Source of the DNA: an uncultured Planctomycetales bacterium
GTDB lineage: Bacteria; Planctomycetota; Planctomycetia; Isosphaerales; Isosphaeraceae
DNA: 5,918 bases
Direction of reading: 5' to 3'
NCBI GenBank assembly: GCA_937907525.1
Contig: CALCIB010000342.1
Coordinates: 1 to 5,918 of the forward strand
Below, piece after piece: positions 5,293 to 5,918 of the stretch; the first letter of the stretch is position 1, and each line of letters starts with the position of its first letter. Both the position numbers and the translations under genes were made by a program. A model generated the notes under the pieces. It worked only from the letters and a program-made list of their open reading frames with translations. It did no database searches and was not told the origin of the DNA.

Positions 5293-5918
5293 ATGGCCGC
5301 GTTCGTGGGGATCGACCTGGGGACGACCAACTCCGTGGCGGCGAGGCGCGACGCCTACGGCCGGCCGGAGGTCGTCCCCAACCGCGAGGGTTCGGGCGTC
5401 ACGCCGTCGGTGATCTACTTCGGGACCGATCCGCCGGCGGTGGGGCAGGAGGCGAAGGAGTGGGCGCGGCTGGGCGACTCGGAGATCGCCAGCTTCTTCA
5501 AGCCCCACATGGGCAGCCCGCTTTATCAACTTGAGTTCAAGGGCAAGACGTACTCGGCCGCCGATCTGTCCGCCATCGTCCTGGCGCGGATCAAGGAGGA
5601 CGCCGAGGCGGCCATCGGCGAGGAGGTCGACCGCGCCGTCGTCACCGTGCCGGCCTACTTCGGCGACGCCCAGCGCAAGGCGACCATCGCGGCGGGGGAG
5701 GCCGCCGGACTCCGCGTCATGCGGATCATCAACGAGCCCACCGCCGCGGTCCTCGCCTACGGCCTCGGCCGCGCGGCCGACGTCGAGGAGACCGTGCTGG
5801 TCTACGACCTGGGGGGCGGCACCTTCGACGTCACCCTCGCCCGAATCTCGCCCGGCGACGTCGCCGTCCTCGCCACCGCCGGCGACCACGACCTCGGCGG
5901 CAAGAACTGGGACGACCG
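5293..5918 (+). CDS. Hsp70 family chaperone, 3' end cut by window edge (Hsp70-2)
   Basis: Only the first 208 codons are present. They hold the front half of an Hsp70 ATPase domain: VGIDLGTTNSV (Asp8, Thr11), Lys70 in FFKPHMG, VPAYFGDAQRKAT, INEPTAAVLAYG, DLGGGTFDV (Asp172-Thr177) and GDHDLGGKNWDD, so nucleotide binding and hydrolysis residues seen so far are intact. The KPHMGS and LSAIVLARIKEDAEAAIGE segments recall HscC-type and other accessory Hsp70s more than housekeeping DnaK, but this is a resemblance by eye. It differs clearly from Hsp70-1, although both share the K-x-HMG feature, so any duplication is older than that of the pilin-like pair. Whether it has a lid, a standard linker or an extra C-terminal domain cannot be seen. 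It lies 4 nt after the Uma2 stop and is presumably co-transcribed. Confidence 0.92.
   Translation, partial: MAAFVGIDLGTTNSVAARRDAYGRPEVVPNREGSGVTPSVIYFGTDPPAVGQEAKEWARLGDSEIASFFKPHMGSPLYQLEFKGKTYSAADLSAIVLARIKEDAEAAIGEEVDRAVVTVPAYFGDAQRKATIAAGEAAGLRVMRIINEPTAAVLAYGLGRAADVEETVLVYDLGGGTFDVTLARISPGDVAVLATAGDHDLGGKNWDD

Noticed and set aside
4485..5330. Minus-strand open frame (281 codons) opposite the second operonic Uma2
   Set aside because: Antisense shadow of a gene with clear family motifs and a clear paralogue; no domain recognised.

Overview
The window looks like a fragment of a high-GC planctomycete chromosome, most likely of the Isosphaeraceae type (Singulisphaera/Paludisphaera-like). 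This is inferred from the strong G/C bias at third codon positions, several Uma2-family (DUF820) genes together, short type IV prepilin-like N-termini joined to unrelated soluble domains, and non-canonical Hsp70 paralogues. No rRNA or other taxonomic marker is present, so the placement is a judgement from style only.

Layout. On the minus strand, 784 down to base 1 carries a Uma2-family gene that runs off the left edge. Its C-terminal tail is a charged, helical stretch encoded by a perfect 42-bp tandem repeat. A divergent intergenic region (785-1026) follows, with an AT-rich promoter-like patch and two potential stem-loops. From 1027 to the right edge all genes lie on the plus strand, tightly packed: Hsp70 paralogue 1 (1027-2712), Uma2 (2736-3401), a prepilin-like protein (3415-4029), a second paralogous prepilin-like protein (4045-4647), a second operonic Uma2 (4638-5288) and Hsp70 paralogue 2 (5293 to beyond the window). 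Gaps are 23, 13, 15, -10 and 4 nt. Every internal gene has a purine-rich Shine-Dalgarno sequence, and no terminator is visible inside the run, so it reads as one operon.

The notable point is the gene order: Hsp70 - Uma2 - pilin-like | pilin-like - Uma2 - Hsp70. It is mirror-symmetric in content although all genes face the same way. Hsp70-1 has an intact ATPase domain, a roughly 70-residue insert before the substrate-binding beta domain, and no alpha-helical lid. The two pilin-like proteins have prepilin-peptidase-type N-termini (G/F-x-x-x-E) and matching envelope-facing domains of unknown function. The two operonic Uma2 proteins have arginine where many family members have a conserved lysine, whereas the divergent copy keeps the lysine. 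How these proteins act together is not known; a chaperone/nuclease-fold/surface-protein module is a hypothesis. No CRISPR array, tRNA, rRNA, insertion sequence or obvious rho-independent terminator was seen.
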